Source of the DNA: Clostridia bacterium
GTDB lineage: Bacteria > Bacillota > Clostridia > Christensenellales > Aristaeellaceae
Assembly: GCA_017620115.1 (NCBI GenBank)
Contig: JAFZRB010000121.1
Coordinates: forward strand, 1-5,744
Reading direction: 5' to 3'
Length of the DNA stretch: 5,744 bases
A program made the translations under genes and the position numbers. Numbering within the stretch: position 1 is the stretch's first letter; the number at the start of each line of letters is the position of its first letter. Shown here piece by piece: positions 1-5,744 of the stretch. Under the pieces are notes generated by a model. It made no database searches. It was not told the DNA's origin and was given only the letters and a program-made list of their open reading frames with translations.

Positions 1-963
1 GATGCGCTCCTTCTCCGCGGTTATTCTGGTGATGTTTTCCTCATAGGTGGTCATGTCGTGCTCCATATCCGCCATGACGAGGCTGAGGTTCTCCACCTCG
101 TCGTGGGTGTGGATGTTCAGCGCGGCGAAGTGATCCGTATCCGCCGCCCCGGCGCGCTTGTCCCGCGCATAGTCCACGGCGGCGTCCGCGATGGCGTTGA
201 TGGGCGTCACGAGCGTCCTCTTCATGCGGCGCGTCAGAAGACACCCCATGATCAGAATGGCTGCCAGAATGGCCGTTACATATTGCAGCGTGAAGCTCCG
301 GATGCCATGCAGCGCGTCTTCGGCGCGAATCATCACGAACAGCACGCCCGCCAAAGGGTCGCCTTCCCGGATGAAAGCGCCGCTCACGCAGATTACGCCT
401 CTCTGGGGCAGATAATAATAGATACGGGGAAACTCGTTCTCTCCCTGTCTGAAGAAGAAACGCTGGATCCAGCCGGGAACGCCGACCTGTTTTCCCACCG
501 GATAGGCGTGCCCGGGTCTCGGATCGGTATCCGCAACGAATACCACTTTGCCGGTCTGCTCGTCGGGCACGGCAAAGAAGAAGTCGGACATCTGTTCCGT
601 TCGGTTGGCGCAGAGGATTTCCAGCATTCTCTGATAGCCATCGTCCCCGCTGATTTCGGCAAAGCTTGCGCTGTCCGCGTCCGGCTTTTGGCCGGAGAGA
701 CTGCGGTAAATATCCATCGTCCAGGCGGAATAAACGCCGGGATCTACCTCGTCGCGCACCAGGGACAGGATGTTTTGCGCCGTATCGTATGCCTCTTTCA
801 TGGACTGCTGGGCCGCCGCGTTCAGATACATGCCAAAACCGATCAAAAAGCACACCAGCCCGAGAATGACGGAATGAACGACGGAAAGGCGAAACACGCG
901 CGCAGCCAGCGAGTGATGCCTTCGTTCACGCGCGCTCATATCCTTTATGCTCTTGCCGCCCAT
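1..963 (-). CDS. Membrane sensor with external domain and HAMP, probably a SpoIIE-family protein phosphatase (3' end outside window)
   Basis: The first 321 residues are visible and the frame is still open at base 1, so the output domain is missing. I chose the ATG at 963-961 because an AGAAGGG ribosome site lies seven bases upstream. Residues 1-27 are basic and cytoplasmic. Membrane segments lie at about 29-47 (SVILGLVCFLIGFGMYL) and 226-243 (YVTAILAAILIMGCLL), enclosing an external sensor domain of about 180 residues (48-225). Residues 244-300 read as HAMP (LVTPINAIADAA, then THDEVENLSLVMADM). A helical linker, ENITRITAEKERI, follows at 309-321. From memory, this linker wording is typical of the helix just before the PP2C/SpoIIE phosphatase domain in gut Clostridia; such proteins dephosphorylate anti-sigma-antagonist-type or similar partners. 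A histidine kinase, diguanylate cyclase or chemoreceptor remains possible because the deciding domain is not visible. Membrane sensor: high confidence; SpoIIE output: moderate. The gene lies 112 bases downstream of the transpeptidase gene. Confidence 0.8.
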   Translation of the reverse strand, partial: MGGKSIKDMSARERRHHSLAARVFRLSVVHSVILGLVCFLIGFGMYLNAAAQQSMKEAYDTAQNILSLVRDEVDPGVYSAWTMDIYRSLSGQKPDADSASFAEISGDDGYQRMLEILCANRTEQMSDFFFAVPDEQTGKVVFVADTDPRPGHAYPVGKQVGVPGWIQRFFFRQGENEFPRIYYYLPQRGVICVSGAFIREGDPLAGVLFVMIRAEDALHGIRSFTLQYVTAILAAILIMGCLLTRRMKRTLVTPINAIADAAVDYARDKRAGAADTDHFAALNIHTHDEVENLSLVMADMEHDMTTYEENITRITAEKERI

Positions 964-970
964 AGCATTT

Positions 971-977
971 CCCTTCT
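971..977 (-). promoter_or_regulatory. Ribosome binding site of the sensor gene
   Basis: On the minus strand AGAAGGG is followed by seven bases and the ATG at 963-961. It is weaker than the AGGAGG sites of the two genes upstream but decides this start: the next in-frame ATG, at residue 9, has only GCATAAAGG before it, at poor spacing. Confidence 0.6.
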
Positions 978-1075
978 TCCGGATAACATCGGTGACTCAG
1001 TGTCTCGGTACGCTATCTCATCAAACGGTTCTCTTCGCCAAAAATGCGCTTGTATTTCTTCTTTGGCCTGTCTCA

Positions 1076-3862
1076 TCAGAAGCTGACATTCAGGTTTTCC
1101 ACTGTGTCAATGACCACAACGCAGTCCTCGTTCACGGCCTGCATGACCAGCTTCATGATGTTCTCCGGGATGGCCATGCAGCCGCCGGTGTAAGGCTTCT
1201 TCACGCCGAAGCAGTGCAGGAAGATCGCAGAGCCGCGTCCCGGTGCGCCCTCCTCGTTGAAGCTGATGTTCAGGCAATACTGATACTCATAGTCGTAATC
1301 CACGATGTGCTCGCTGTTGCTCATGTCCAGATCGGGATAGTCGTTGATGTTCACCATCTCGTTGTAGTGTTCGTTCTCGTCGCCCGACCAGTAGATGTCC
1401 TCGTCCACCTGAATGTACTCCATCTGGCAGCCGGGGTCTGCGGCGATGCCGAAGGCCTTGTTGAAGCGGTACACGCCGATGGGCGTCTGGCCGCAGCCCT
1501 CCGCGTGATCCGCGTCCAGGCACAGGCCGTTTTTGCCCACAAAGCCGGGGGTGGAGAGTATCTGCATCCATTTGCCGTCCTCGTCCTTCATGTGCAGCGA
1601 GACCGTCGCGGTGGTCTTGTCCATGCCCATGCCGGCCACGACGAACAACTGCGCCACGCTTTCATCCTGCGCCTGGGGCAGATTCGTCACCCATTCGGGA
1701 GACTCGACCGGGCGGGGCACGGAGGAATACAGGTCGCCGAAGAACCAGCTGAGCAGGTCCTCGCCATAATCGTAATCCGAATCGTCATAAGCGGAGATGG
1801 CCTGATAGCCTATGCCGCTGCACCATGCGGCCTTCACGGTCATGCCGTTCACCAGCTCGTAAGGATCGGCTTCTTCATCGTCGATGATCTCCTCGAACTC
1901 GAAGGCGTAGTCGAACAGGCCGTTTTCCATGAAGAACACGGTCTCCTCATCCGAATAGCTGTAGCCGTTCACTTCAAAGCCCTGCGCCAGCACGTCCTCG
2001 CCTTTCATGCCCACGAAGGCGTCCAGCTCCTCCTGGGAGATCATCTCATCGGACAGGTCTTCAACACTCACGACTGGCAGATCTTCAATCAGGACGCGGA
2101 AGTTCTGCTCGTAGTCGTCGTCAAACTCCAGATCCCACAGGGCGTTGTAGATCTCCTCCGTCATCTCGGCGGTCACGCGAACCGGCACGCCGTCCAGGAT
2201 ATAGCCGTAGACATAGCGCGTCGGGCTGTAGTTTGACGAGCTGTTTTCAGCGCCCAGGTCGAGGTAGTCGCCCAGCGTGCCCAGTTCCGCGCCTTCCGGC
2301 TCCGCGTCGCCCTGCGTGGGGACATACACCATTTCCGCGACGGCCGTCAGGTCAAGGCCGTCCGGATCGACCGTATACACGGACAGGGAGTACATCAGGC
2401 CGGGCGCGAGGTCATACCACTGGCACAGTTCCACCCATTCCTCGCTTCCCGTCTGATACTGGCCGATCGTTCCCTCACAGTGGCCGATGGTGACGCTCTC
2501 CTCGTTCTCCCAGCCGTAATACATCCCGGAGATGTTCTCCAGCTGGCCCGCCTCCAGCGCGGCGGGCTTGACGCGGGCGCAATACTCGTCGCCATCCAGC
2601 GTGAACTGCATCTCGGCGAGGCCCTCGCTCTCGAGCCAGCGATATACGACTTCCTCCGCGCCATCCGGCACGCCGAAGGGAACGCCCGATACCTGCTCGA
2701 GCTCGTCCTTCGTCATGTCTGCCCACGGGTTGGCCATCCCGAGCGTTCCCTCGCCGGCATCCACGGGCACGCGATCCTCCGCCAGCTCCTCCAGCCAGTG
2801 GAACTCGCCGGTCTTGACCACGTCCTCGCCGTAGATGGTCTTCCAGTCATCCCGCATGGAGATGACCTGATAGCCCGCAGCGGCCCACTTATCCGCGAGA
2901 GCAGCGCCCTTTTCAGGATTTCCGTAGTCGCGCACGTCGTCGTCCGCCACCAGCATGAAGGCCATGCTGCGGTAGGGGTTGTTGCCGATCACGTAGTTGT
3001 GCATGCTGGTGTCGCCGCTGGAGTTGCCGAAGGACAGCACCGGCCGCTGGCCGATCTCCTGGGCGATCTGCAGAACCTTGTTCGTCTTGAGGTTCTTGAC
3101 GAGCAGTTTGTCCGTTCGCACCACATCCTCGCCGATGGAGAAGGTATGGTTCAGCCCTTCCTCCTCGCCCTGTTCCGTGGCCTCCAGCTGCACGTCCATG
3201 CCGATGACGTTGTTGTAGGGGATGTCCAGCATGCCCTCGATGAACACGCGGCAGATGAACCGGTCGGAGCCGGAGCAGACGTAGCAGGTGAAGCCGTTTT
3301 CCTGCAAATACTCCACCACCTCCACCATGGGCAGGTAGAAGCACTCCGCGTAGGTCATGCCCTCGAAGCCGTCCGCTTCCCGGATGAGAATCCTCGTCAC
3401 GAAGTCGGCGAACTCATTGAGCGTCATGCCCGCGTAGGCCCGCGCCGCCTGGATGGCGTGCTGCATGGGCATGTCAGCCGGGAAGGAGTTGTCCAGCGCG
3501 CAGTCACGAAGCAGCCTTCCCACATTCAGCATCTCAGCGTCGGGCTGGCAGTCCGGGTCCTTCAAAATGCGCCAGGCCAGCATGTAGTACTCGAGGTACG
3601 TCGGGTACAGCTCGCCCATCAGCGTGCCGTCCATGTCGAACACAGCGATGCGGTCCGCCTTCTCGATGAAATTCGGGGATTCGAGGTCAGTCACGTCCTC
3701 CACGTAGTCGATCAGCGCGTTCAGCGCCGGGGCGTCGGCGTTCCACTGAGTGAAGTATTCCTCATAATCCTCCGCCCCGGTCGTCTCTTCCGCGAAGGCG
3801 AATCCGGTCAAGGCCGTCGCCAGGGCCAGAAGCAGCACCATTGTCATTGCCAGTCTTTTCAT
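1076..3862 (-). CDS. Secreted fusion protein: HAD-type phosphatase + unassigned middle + YkuD-type L,D-transpeptidase
   Basis: This is a complete 928-residue frame starting at ATG with AGGAGG nine bases upstream. Residues 1-24 are a signal peptide (MKRL, hydrophobic core, AFA|EE), so the protein should act outside the membrane. Residues about 66-345 carry the haloacid dehalogenase motifs: VFDMDGT (nucleophile D76, acid D78), VCSGS at 195-199 (motif II serine), lysines around 252-262 (motif III, uncertain which) and FGNSSGDTSM with D284 (motif IV). The substrate is unknown. Residues about 372-720 are acidic and unassigned; they look like two or three small repeat-free domains, e.g. NPWADMTKDELEQVSGVPFG at 378-397 and LPVVSVEDL at 595-603. 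Residues about 735-925 are an L,D-transpeptidase of the YkuD/COG3786 kind: VGKNG at 775-779, GQTPIGVYRF at 791-800, then FLHCFG with H883 and YTGGC with nucleophile C895. Such enzymes make or edit 3-3 peptidoglycan cross-links from tetrapeptide donors. Both catalytic sets look intact. The pairing in one chain is unusual; a wrongly joined assembly is unlikely as the frame is continuous. Confidence 0.9.
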   Translation of the reverse strand: MKRLAMTMVLLLALATALTGFAFAEETTGAEDYEEYFTQWNADAPALNALIDYVEDVTDLESPNFIEKADRIAVFDMDGTLMGELYPTYLEYYMLAWRILKDPDCQPDAEMLNVGRLLRDCALDNSFPADMPMQHAIQAARAYAGMTLNEFADFVTRILIREADGFEGMTYAECFYLPMVEVVEYLQENGFTCYVCSGSDRFICRVFIEGMLDIPYNNVIGMDVQLEATEQGEEEGLNHTFSIGEDVVRTDKLLVKNLKTNKVLQIAQEIGQRPVLSFGNSSGDTSMHNYVIGNNPYRSMAFMLVADDDVRDYGNPEKGAALADKWAAAGYQVISMRDDWKTIYGEDVVKTGEFHWLEELAEDRVPVDAGEGTLGMANPWADMTKDELEQVSGVPFGVPDGAEEVVYRWLESEGLAEMQFTLDGDEYCARVKPAALEAGQLENISGMYYGWENEESVTIGHCEGTIGQYQTGSEEWVELCQWYDLAPGLMYSLSVYTVDPDGLDLTAVAEMVYVPTQGDAEPEGAELGTLGDYLDLGAENSSSNYSPTRYVYGYILDGVPVRVTAEMTEEIYNALWDLEFDDDYEQNFRVLIEDLPVVSVEDLSDEMISQEELDAFVGMKGEDVLAQGFEVNGYSYSDEETVFFMENGLFDYAFEFEEIIDDEEADPYELVNGMTVKAAWCSGIGYQAISAYDDSDYDYGEDLLSWFFGDLYSSVPRPVESPEWVTNLPQAQDESVAQLFVVAGMGMDKTTATVSLHMKDEDGKWMQILSTPGFVGKNGLCLDADHAEGCGQTPIGVYRFNKAFGIAADPGCQMEYIQVDEDIYWSGDENEHYNEMVNINDYPDLDMSNSEHIVDYDYEYQYCLNISFNEEGAPGRGSAIFLHCFGVKKPYTGGCMAIPENIMKLVMQAVNEDCVVVIDTVENLNVSF

Positions 3863-3870
3863 GTTCGTCT

Positions 3871-3878
3871 TCCTCCTT
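3871..3878 (-). promoter_or_regulatory. Ribosome binding site of the HAD-transpeptidase gene
   Basis: AAGGAGGA on the minus strand, with AGGAGG nine bases from the ATG at 3862-3860, fixes the start that gives the signal peptide. The 54-base gap to the gene upstream shows neither a convincing promoter nor a hairpin terminator, so co-transcription with the membrane-protein gene is likely. Confidence 0.75.
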
Positions 3879-3916
3879 CAGTTCTCATTACTGGTTTAGC
3901 AAACAGCGATGATTTC

Positions 3917-4810
3917 TCACCAGCTTGTCTCGTAAGTTACAATGGGAAACCCATTTCCGTCTTTTTCAAAAGTGGCGGAGAAAAAGTGTTCTTTTCCGTC
4001 CGGATCGGTGAGGATGATACCGCTGGGTTGATTCGGGTCATTGATGCTGACCGTGATGGTACTTAAGATGATGTCATCACCGATAAACAGGGAGACTGTG
4101 CCATTTTCGGGATCTTCCAGGCGAACGGTCCATTCTTCCGTAACCGGGTATTGTTCTTTATCCAAACCGAATGAAACCGCGTACCTATTCCCGTTCATTC
4201 CACTGCGGAACTGGAAAAACAGGCAAAAGATAAGCGCGAGCGCCGCGATGCCTGCCGCGATGAAGCGGGGATTCCGCTTGTGCAGAACGCCAAGAATCAA
4301 CGCCGGCACCGAACCGAAGCAAAACAATGTTGACACCAGGAACCTCGGCGGCGCGATGAGCATATCCCGCAGATAGCCGCATCCAAAGAAGACCAGCATG
4401 GCTGTTGCCACGGAAAGAATGAGGGATGCGATCACATCATCTCGCTTGATGAACCAAGCAATAAAGGCTCCCGGGAAGGTGGCGATTGTCCAGCAGAACC
4501 AGTATTTGTAATACCCAAACAACCCCCAGCCCATACGATTGAAAGGAACCTGAATCAAATAGACAAGTGGTTGTGAGATCAGGAAATAGACAAAAGTTTT
4601 GCAGGCGGCCTCCAATGGCTTATCACAGTTCACGATCACAATGATTGCCAGCACGATCCACGCCTCGAAGGTCACTGCGATCTGCCGGAAAGAAATCCCA
4701 TCTGGTACCCAAAGCGCGATCAAGCCGGTGACGATCCCGGAAATTAACGCGAAGAGGATCAGCCGGAGCCATGTCATTCTGATTTCGCCAAAGATTCTGT
4801 TTTTGACCAC
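3917..4810 (-). CDS. Unrecognised multi-pass membrane protein with C-terminal soluble tail
   Basis: I do not recognise this 297-residue protein. Hydrophobic stretches at about 15-34, 46-60, 71-88, 103-120, 126-143, 152-174 and 182-200 suggest seven membrane segments. They are followed by a polar tail of about 97 residues (201-297) rich in alternating hydrophobic residues and turns (EEWTVRLEDPENGTVSLFIG; SGIILTDPDGKEHFF), which reads as a small beta-rich domain. With the N-terminal RIFGEIRMTWLR segment inside and an odd number of spans, the tail would lie outside the cell, where the neighbours' products also act (inference). The start is GTG, chosen because GGGAGGAG lies six bases upstream; an internal ATG at residue 12 has no comparable site. 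A promoter precedes the gene. Base composition is poorer in GC than the neighbours (40% in 4501-4560 against 68% in 2281-2340, counted by hand), which may reflect membrane codons or separate acquisition. No catalytic or transport motif is visible. Confidence 0.85.
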   Translation of the reverse strand: MVKNRIFGEIRMTWLRLILFALISGIVTGLIALWVPDGISFRQIAVTFEAWIVLAIIVIVNCDKPLEAACKTFVYFLISQPLVYLIQVPFNRMGWGLFGYYKYWFCWTIATFPGAFIAWFIKRDDVIASLILSVATAMLVFFGCGYLRDMLIAPPRFLVSTLFCFGSVPALILGVLHKRNPRFIAAGIAALALIFCLFFQFRSGMNGNRYAVSFGLDKEQYPVTEEWTVRLEDPENGTVSLFIGDDIILSTITVSINDPNQPSGIILTDPDGKEHFFSATFEKDGNGFPIVTYETSW

Positions 4811-4816
4811 TCTACA

Positions 4817-4824
4817 CTCCTCCC
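4817..4824 (-). promoter_or_regulatory. Ribosome binding site supporting a GTG start
   Basis: GGGAGGAG on the minus strand is six bases from GTG at 4810-4808. The match to the 16S tail and the spacing are close to ideal, which is why GTG is preferred over the later ATG. Confidence 0.8.
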
Positions 4825-4845
4825 ATTCCGCCAGGGGATATGGAG

Positions 4846-4874
4846 ATTATACCATCTTTTTCTCCTTTTTTCAC
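4846..4874 (-). promoter_or_regulatory. Probable sigma-A promoter with extended -10 for the membrane-protein gene
   Basis: On the minus strand the -10 box is a perfect TATAAT (4851-4846) preceded by TGG, giving the extended TGn motif. A -35 candidate GTGAAA (4874-4869, four of six matches to TTGACA) lies 17 bases upstream, and the spacer is rich in A. The expected start near 4839 would leave a leader of about 30 bases before GTG. The promoter sits in the 81-base gap after the dipeptidase-binding-protein gene, so the membrane protein, and perhaps the genes after it, can be transcribed independently. No operator repeat is evident. Confidence 0.75.
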
Positions 4875-4891
4875 TATTCTTTTCGTGCGGA

Positions 4892-5744
4892 CTATGCCGC
4901 CGGCTCCAGGGATTCCTCCGCGTCGATGTAACGATAGATGTATTCGTCCGCCAGTTCGTCAAGTCTGCCCGATTCCTTTTCCGCGGCCAGGAACGCGTTA
5001 ACATAATCCAAAAGGTCCTCGCTGCCCTTCGGCATCAGCGCGCCGAGCTGGCCGCGGGTAAACGGTTCATAAATCAGCGGCGCAGCCAGGCGCTCGTCCT
5101 GCCCCACATAATAGCCCGCCTCCATGATCTCCGTGATCATGACATCCGCTTCTCCCTCGGCGACCAGAGCTGGGATCTCCTGATTCACGTCGTGGACGAT
5201 CAGCGAACAGTCCGGCAGGTTCTCCCGCGCGAATTTCTCGTTCAGCCCGCCCGGATTGACCATCACGCGGACCTCGGGGTGGTTGATGTCGCTGAGGCTC
5301 GAATACCTGTCTGCGTCCTCCGCGCGGCACAGGATGGTCTTTCCGTTGCCGAGATAGCCGTCTGTCATCAGCATGGTCTCTTTTCGCGCGTCGGTGATGG
5401 TGATCCCGCAGAGGGCCAGGTCGAATTTGCCCGCCATCGTGTCCTCCGTCAGCGTGGGCCAGGAGGTCGGCACATACTCGATTTCAACGCCCAGCGAGGC
5501 CGCCAGGTCTTCCGCCAGCGCCGCGTCAAAGCCGACGTATTTGCCCGTTTCCGGATCGAGGTAATTCATTGGATTGTAATCGCCGGTCGCGCCGACGCGA
5601 AGTGTGCCGCGCTCCAGGATCGCGTTCAGCGCGTTGCCTGAATGGCTCTGGTCTGACAGTAGGGAATCGCTGTTGATTGGGAAGGTAAAGTAGGTGTCGG
5701 GGTAGGGCTCGTCTGCCAGCGTGAAATGCCACCACTCCTCCTCC
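4892..5744 (-). CDS. Fusion of VanX-type D-Ala-D-Ala dipeptidase (C-terminal end only) to a PheC-like family-3 solute-binding domain (5' end outside window)
   Basis: The frame is open at the window edge and shows 283 residues; the ATG at 5569 is internal, since coding continues upstream in the same frame. Visible residues 3-24 carry EWWHFTL and DEPYPDTYFTFPIN. This closely matches the last residues of enterococcal VanX as I remember them (EWWHYVL, DEPYPNSYFDFPVK); E and H of ExxH are its catalytic base and third zinc ligand. A polar linker (25-40) leads into a full binding-protein fold: ILERGTLRVGATGDYNP (42-58), YVGFDAALAEDLA, VPTSWPTL (91-98), LCGITITDAR, VNPGGLNEKFAR (162-173), ADVMITEIMEA (199-209). 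VPTSWP, NPGGxNEKFAR and Tx3EA are shared with cyclohexadienyl dehydratase PheC, an enzyme derived from amino-acid-binding proteins. The protein presumably acts outside the membrane, but its signal sequence is not visible. The binding part could be ligand-sensing or catalytic. No membrane segment or lipobox is visible. Stop TAG lies 81 bases before the next gene. Confidence 0.88.
   Translation of the reverse strand, partial: EEEWWHFTLADEPYPDTYFTFPINSDSLLSDQSHSGNALNAILERGTLRVGATGDYNPMNYLDPETGKYVGFDAALAEDLAASLGVEIEYVPTSWPTLTEDTMAGKFDLALCGITITDARKETMLMTDGYLGNGKTILCRAEDADRYSSLSDINHPEVRVMVNPGGLNEKFARENLPDCSLIVHDVNQEIPALVAEGEADVMITEIMEAGYYVGQDERLAAPLIYEPFTRGQLGALMPKGSEDLLDYVNAFLAAEKESGRLDELADEYIYRYIDAEESLEPAA

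Noticed and set aside
41..853. Minus-strand frame of 270 residues overlapping the sensor gene
   Set aside because: It is an arginine-rich out-of-frame reading; the overlapping frame from 963 has membrane segments, HAMP and a ribosome site.
1009..1033. Near-palindrome around TGACTCA and a possible promoter in the 964-1075 gap
   Set aside because: Symmetry breaks after seven bases and no -10/-35 pair with sound spacing is present.
1037..1067. Inverted repeat GCCAAA / TTTGGC with a 19-base loop in the gap before the sensor gene, considered as a terminator
   Set aside because: The stem is only six pairs, the loop is long and no T-tract follows on the minus strand.
58..1086. Long plus-strand frame of 342 residues
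   Set aside because: It is antisense to the HAMP sensor, has low-complexity H/R-rich composition, no family signature, and runs across the start of the real gene and into the end of the next.
947..2236. Plus-strand frame of 429 residues rich in V, H and A
   Set aside because: It mirrors the transpeptidase half of the minus-strand gene; such V/H/L-rich frames are the usual antisense shadow of D/E-rich coding sequence.
2480..4066. Plus-strand frame of 528 residues
   Set aside because: It is antisense to the HAD half and runs through the intergenic gap into the membrane gene; it has no recognisable domain.
4884..4900. GCGG/CCGC hairpin at the stop of the dipeptidase-binding-protein gene, considered as a terminator
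   Set aside because: It has four pairs only, overlaps the coding end, and is followed by A-rich rather than T-rich sequence on the minus strand.
5526..5735. Minus-strand frame of 69 residues at the right edge
   Set aside because: It is a shifted reading of the dipeptidase-binding-protein junction, where the other frame gives clear VanX and PheC-like sequence.
1..5744. CRISPR array, tRNA, rRNA, insertion sequence or attachment site
   Set aside because: No spaced direct repeats, no tRNA-like cloverleaf sequence, no transposase motifs and no terminal repeats were seen; coding sequence fills almost the whole window.

Overview
The window holds four genes, all on the minus strand and with no strand switch. 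Signal peptides of Gram-positive type, strong AGGAGG-type ribosome sites, VanX-like and YkuD-like cell-wall enzymes and a probable SpoIIE-type phosphatase sensor suggest a fairly GC-rich anaerobic Firmicute of the class Clostridia, perhaps from a gut community. This assignment rests on protein style only; no marker gene is present.

Layout in the direction of transcription (right to left). (1) 5744-4892: the 3' part of a gene whose product begins, within the window, with the exact C-terminus of a VanX-type D-Ala-D-Ala dipeptidase (zinc motif EWWH, then DEPYP...FPIN). It reads without a stop through a short linker into a complete family-3 solute-binding domain that most resembles cyclohexadienyl dehydratase (PheC). 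(2) 4810-3917: an unrecognised membrane protein with about seven membrane segments and a C-terminal soluble tail of about 97 residues. It starts at GTG behind a near-perfect ribosome site and has its own extended -10 promoter. (3) 3862-1076: a secreted 928-residue protein joining an N-terminal HAD-type phosphatase, a long unassigned middle region and a C-terminal YkuD-type L,D-transpeptidase. (4) 963-1: the N-terminal 321 residues of a membrane sensor with two membrane segments, an external sensor domain and HAMP. The coiled stretch at the edge resembles the linker that precedes SpoIIE/PP2C phosphatase domains.

How they may work together (inference): genes 1 and 3 each combine an enzyme that acts on peptidoglycan peptide ends with a second, normally separate domain, a binding protein in one and a phosphatase in the other. 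D-Ala-D-Ala hydrolysis and L,D-transpeptidation are the two classic ways to avoid dependence on D-Ala-D-Ala ends. The locus therefore looks like an envelope-remodelling or cell-wall-salvage module with a sensor at its downstream end. The lower-GC membrane gene between them may be a partner or a later insertion. The long plus-strand open frames across the window are shadows of these genes.
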